Below, piece after piece: positions 62,801 to 64,000 of a stretch of 64,000 bases of DNA; the first letter of the stretch is position 1, and each line of letters opens with the position of its first letter. The notes under the pieces are model-generated. The model searched no databases. It was not told where the DNA came from and saw only the letters and a program-made list of their open reading frames with translations. The stretch is from Thermoanaerobaculia bacterium (GTDB taxonomy: Bacteria > Acidobacteriota > Thermoanaerobaculia > Multivoradales > J023), in assembly GCA_030431255.1 (NCBI GenBank), contig JAUIJL010000002.1, forward strand, positions 62,001 through 126,000, given 5' to 3'. The translations under genes were made by a program, and so were the position numbers.

Positions 62801-64000
62801 GCGGCCAAATCGCCGGCACGATCGTCTCCGACACCGGAGATCCCGAATTCGGCGTGCCGATCCGGCTCTTCGATACCCAGGGACGACAGGTCAAGGAGAC
62901 AGAGTCCTACGATCAAGGCATTTGGGCCTTCCGAGGCCTTCCCGCCGGCACCTACTTCGTCCAGGCCCTGTCGAACGGCAGTCGCTACTACCATCAGATT
63001 TGGGGCGGAATCCACTGCTTCCACAGCTGCGTCCCGACCCAGGGCACAGCCATTCCATTGGACGAGCAAGGCCTGGTCACGGGCATCCATCTGGCGTTCG
63101 ACGAACAATTCGGCTCGGTGGAAGGTCGGGTCACCCGCGCCGGAAGCAGCGAGCCGATCCCCAACGTTCTCGTCCGAAGATGGTTCGAGAATCAGGTCCG
63201 CACCGCAGCCACGGACGCCGAGGGTCGCTACCGTTTCAGCCGGGTTCCCGACGTCCCCTTCCGGTTGTCGACGGACGCGGCGCCCCATTGGCAAGACCAA
63301 GTCTGGCCGGAGATTCCGTGTCCGCTCGGATGCGAGCAAGAGCTGGAGCAGGGCGAGGACATCGTGGTGCCGGCCGACACCGAGCTCGCGGGTTTCGACT
63401 TCGCCCTCGAGCCCGCCCAAGGGTGCGACGATCCCGCCGCCCTTTGCCTCGGCGGCGAGCGCTTCCGGGCCTACGCCATGTGGAAAACCGAAACCGGCCA
63501 AGGTGTCGGCACTGCCGTTCCTCTCACCGATGACTCGGGTTATTTCCATTTCTTCTCGCCCGACAACGTGGAGATCTTGGTCAAAGTGCTCGACGGCTGT
63601 GGCCTCAACGGTGCCTATTGGGTCTTCGCTGCCGGCTTGACCGACTTGGAGATAGAGTTACGGGTCCAGGATCTGAGCTCCGGCCAAGAGCGTCGATACA
63701 CCAACCCGAGCGGACGGATTTTTGAGCCGATTCAGGACGTCGAGGCCTTCTTCGAATGCTCAGGATCCGCCGTGGACAACCCATCCGAGAGCGTGGACGC
63801 GCCCGACCCGCTGCTCCCGCCCGAGCCGTCGAAGACTTTGACCTGCACCCCCGACGAAACCACCGTCTGCCTCACCGAAGGTCGATTCCAGGTCGAGATG
63901 ATTCGAGATACCCACGCCGAGGAACCGCGACCCGCGACCCCGGAGACGCTGACCTCCGACACCGCCTACTTCTGGTTCTTCAGCCAAAACAACGTGGAAG
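59812..64000 (+). CDS. Giant secreted carboxypeptidase-regulatory-like repeat protein, right end cut off
   Basis: The frame is open from ATG 59812 to the window end (at least 1396 residues). A signal anchor (FLLCTPWMMVVVWIAVWAAVSLPAAA) is followed by a short helical segment and a PPC-like domain (DSCVDAPLITPGTYLG, DVWYRFEP). From about residue 270 to 1200, nine units of about 90-100 residues repeat; each resembles a carboxypeptidase regulatory-like fold (GRISGTVRDAETGTPVSG, DENGRFQISGLSPGSYLV) and then a spaced cysteine pair before GTPV-type and DFxL strands. The C-terminus has one complete 'VKVLDGC' module (63457-63740) and the start of a second (from about 63870). Probably a long cell-surface stalk or adhesin; no enzymatic motif is visible. 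Confidence 0.85.
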   Translation, partial: MSHKPVSFGPFALDRSISPVPFLLCTPWMMVVVWIAVWAAVSLPAAADELSAPQAPSGLQDRLSRLQERAATPRDVAPGDPELETTLHSLFDELDRLEWQVRSEGHHQLLQEVVELRHQMEGERLGRRLTSPPSSSFAQIRRSVKATPIVLNGSDSCVDAPLITPGTYLGSTAGAGADGQDSCSIVDGSPDVWYRFEPSQEETFFRLASESFRPVISIHFECPTDESTYSVCASDLGEGITRYQDYLDGPFWVRIAGSLAQSGDYELQIGRAGIIQGRVTGADTGQPLESFEVASKDLSRDQQDFYQSTDSTGFFLLDRHFDSIRQVSVRGSGYVNEIFDGAVCLEGDYECQESSGTPVEVALNSVQTIDFDLQPGGRISGRVVAADTLLPIQTLVRAENSLGYTEASVDTAGDGTYTLSGLPAGTYTVVAGGLGEYVSQIWEGISCPFSCPNEDGRPITVADGQTVEPIDFALQHWGRISGTVRDAETGTPVSGEPVDVRSESGYPERGAITDENGRFQISGLSPGSYLVTAGSDNEYLRVLYPDLLCEPRTECDWDQGTRFELGYDSEITGVDFELSTGGAVAGRVTVGSTGQPAQGTEVWIQRTDSSIGKRDYLQADGRFEIRGLHSGSYWLYTRSSGSFGAGVDVVYPDLVCGEFQCPIEDGTPVAVVFGETTSGIDLSLRDFSRLSGRVTESGSGLPLGDVTLQLEGEQGFSFHSATADPSGSYAFERLYPGTYTLRASSSNHLSELYDNIPCPFLDRACPPATAIEVAVESEVSGIGFQLNRGGRIEGTVTDRFGEPIFGNIGIEILDADGLTAGFGGDQDLDGSWRSPPLPQGIYSVRTRSFTDYENMVWNGRLCPMPWQDCPTVGDPILVNDGETSSGILMDLPRLARITGRVIDADTGEPVSGQVNLWTQDGELHRTGSIDDFDGVFELRYLRPDTYYLTTLADDGHVDRVLGGGICFGPDCDPASGTPLVVDYDQTIEGLVIPLETGGQIAGTIVSDTGDPEFGVPIRLFDTQGRQVKETESYDQGIWAFRGLPAGTYFVQALSNGSRYYHQIWGGIHCFHSCVPTQGTAIPLDEQGLVTGIHLAFDEQFGSVEGRVTRAGSSEPIPNVLVRRWFENQVRTAATDAEGRYRFSRVPDVPFRLSTDAAPHWQDQVWPEIPCPLGCEQELEQGEDIVVPADTELAGFDFALEPAQGCDDPAALCLGGERFRAYAMWKTETGQGVGTAVPLTDDSGYFHFFSPDNVEILVKVLDGCGLNGAYWVFAAGLTDLEIELRVQDLSSGQERRYTNPSGRIFEPIQDVEAFFECSGSAVDNPSESVDAPDPLLPPEPSKTLTCTPDETTVCLTEGRFQVEMIRDTHAEEPRPATPETLTSDTAYFWFFSQNNVE

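Overview
High-GC bacterial chromosome segment, most likely from the phylum Acidobacteriota. The strongest lineage evidence is the pair at 51779-54882: a roughly 900-residue FtsX/MacB-type permease with a permease-prefix N-terminus (the 'acidobacterial duplicated orphan permease', ADOP, architecture), preceded by its customary PadR-family regulator. The many large secreted proteins ending in a DGFESGD-like tail, the hybrid sensor kinases with extracellular propellers, and the PQQ-type propeller proteins fit the same group. No rRNA, tRNA, CRISPR array, integrase or insertion sequence was recognised.

Layout. 1-4.7 kb: a truncated metzincin protease divergent from a BNR-repeat protein, then a PQQ-propeller protein. 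4.9-9.1 kb: aquaporin plus a small membrane protein, a lipoprotein, a disrupted beta-barrel-like gene, a YHS-TlpA thiol-disulfide protein and an O-methyltransferase-like protein. 9.1-12.1 kb: a secreted repeat protein, then a LamG gene behind a near-consensus sigma-54 promoter that is shifted out of frame from a membrane domain. 12.1-18.3 kb: a 2062-residue kinase/ATPase/GAF/histidine-kinase/receiver protein. 18.6-24.1 kb: a flavin amine oxidase, a cupredoxin protein and a Ser/Thr kinase with TPRs. 24.1-29.1 kb: an unknown gene with its own sigma-54 promoter, a divergent FHA-type sigma-54 activator, a CsaA-like protein, and a TetR regulator followed by an alpha/beta hydrolase. 29.3-39.8 kb: an Rhs protein with a candidate PD-(D/E)xK nuclease tip, then a giant cadherin/PKD/discoidin-type surface protein. 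39.9-51.7 kb: a propeller sensor kinase, a membrane glycosyltransferase, a decayed region, a VapBC-like toxin-antitoxin pair, a secreted metalloprotease and a 7TM hybrid kinase. 51.8-64 kb: ADOP/PadR, a secreted HExxH protein, a PEP-mutase-like enzyme, AdaA, a small tail-bearing protein, and a very large repeat protein running off the right edge.

The window is dominated by cell-surface or secreted products and by sensory proteins (two kinases of Ser/Thr type and three histidine kinases). The most notable unexplained structures are: (i) two sigma-54 promoters whose target genes both lack signal peptides, with a sigma-54 activator next to one of them; (ii) three perfect palindromes of 16-26 bp at regulator or kinase promoters, one superimposed on a consensus promoter that should give a leaderless mRNA; (iii) about ten short tandem duplications (12-21 bp units) nearly all confined to intergenic gaps; (iv) recurrent C-terminal modules (the DGFESGD tail and a 'VKVLDGC' domain); and (v) a nine-unit cysteine-pair repeat array. 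All functional statements rest on motif recognition by eye; no database search was run.
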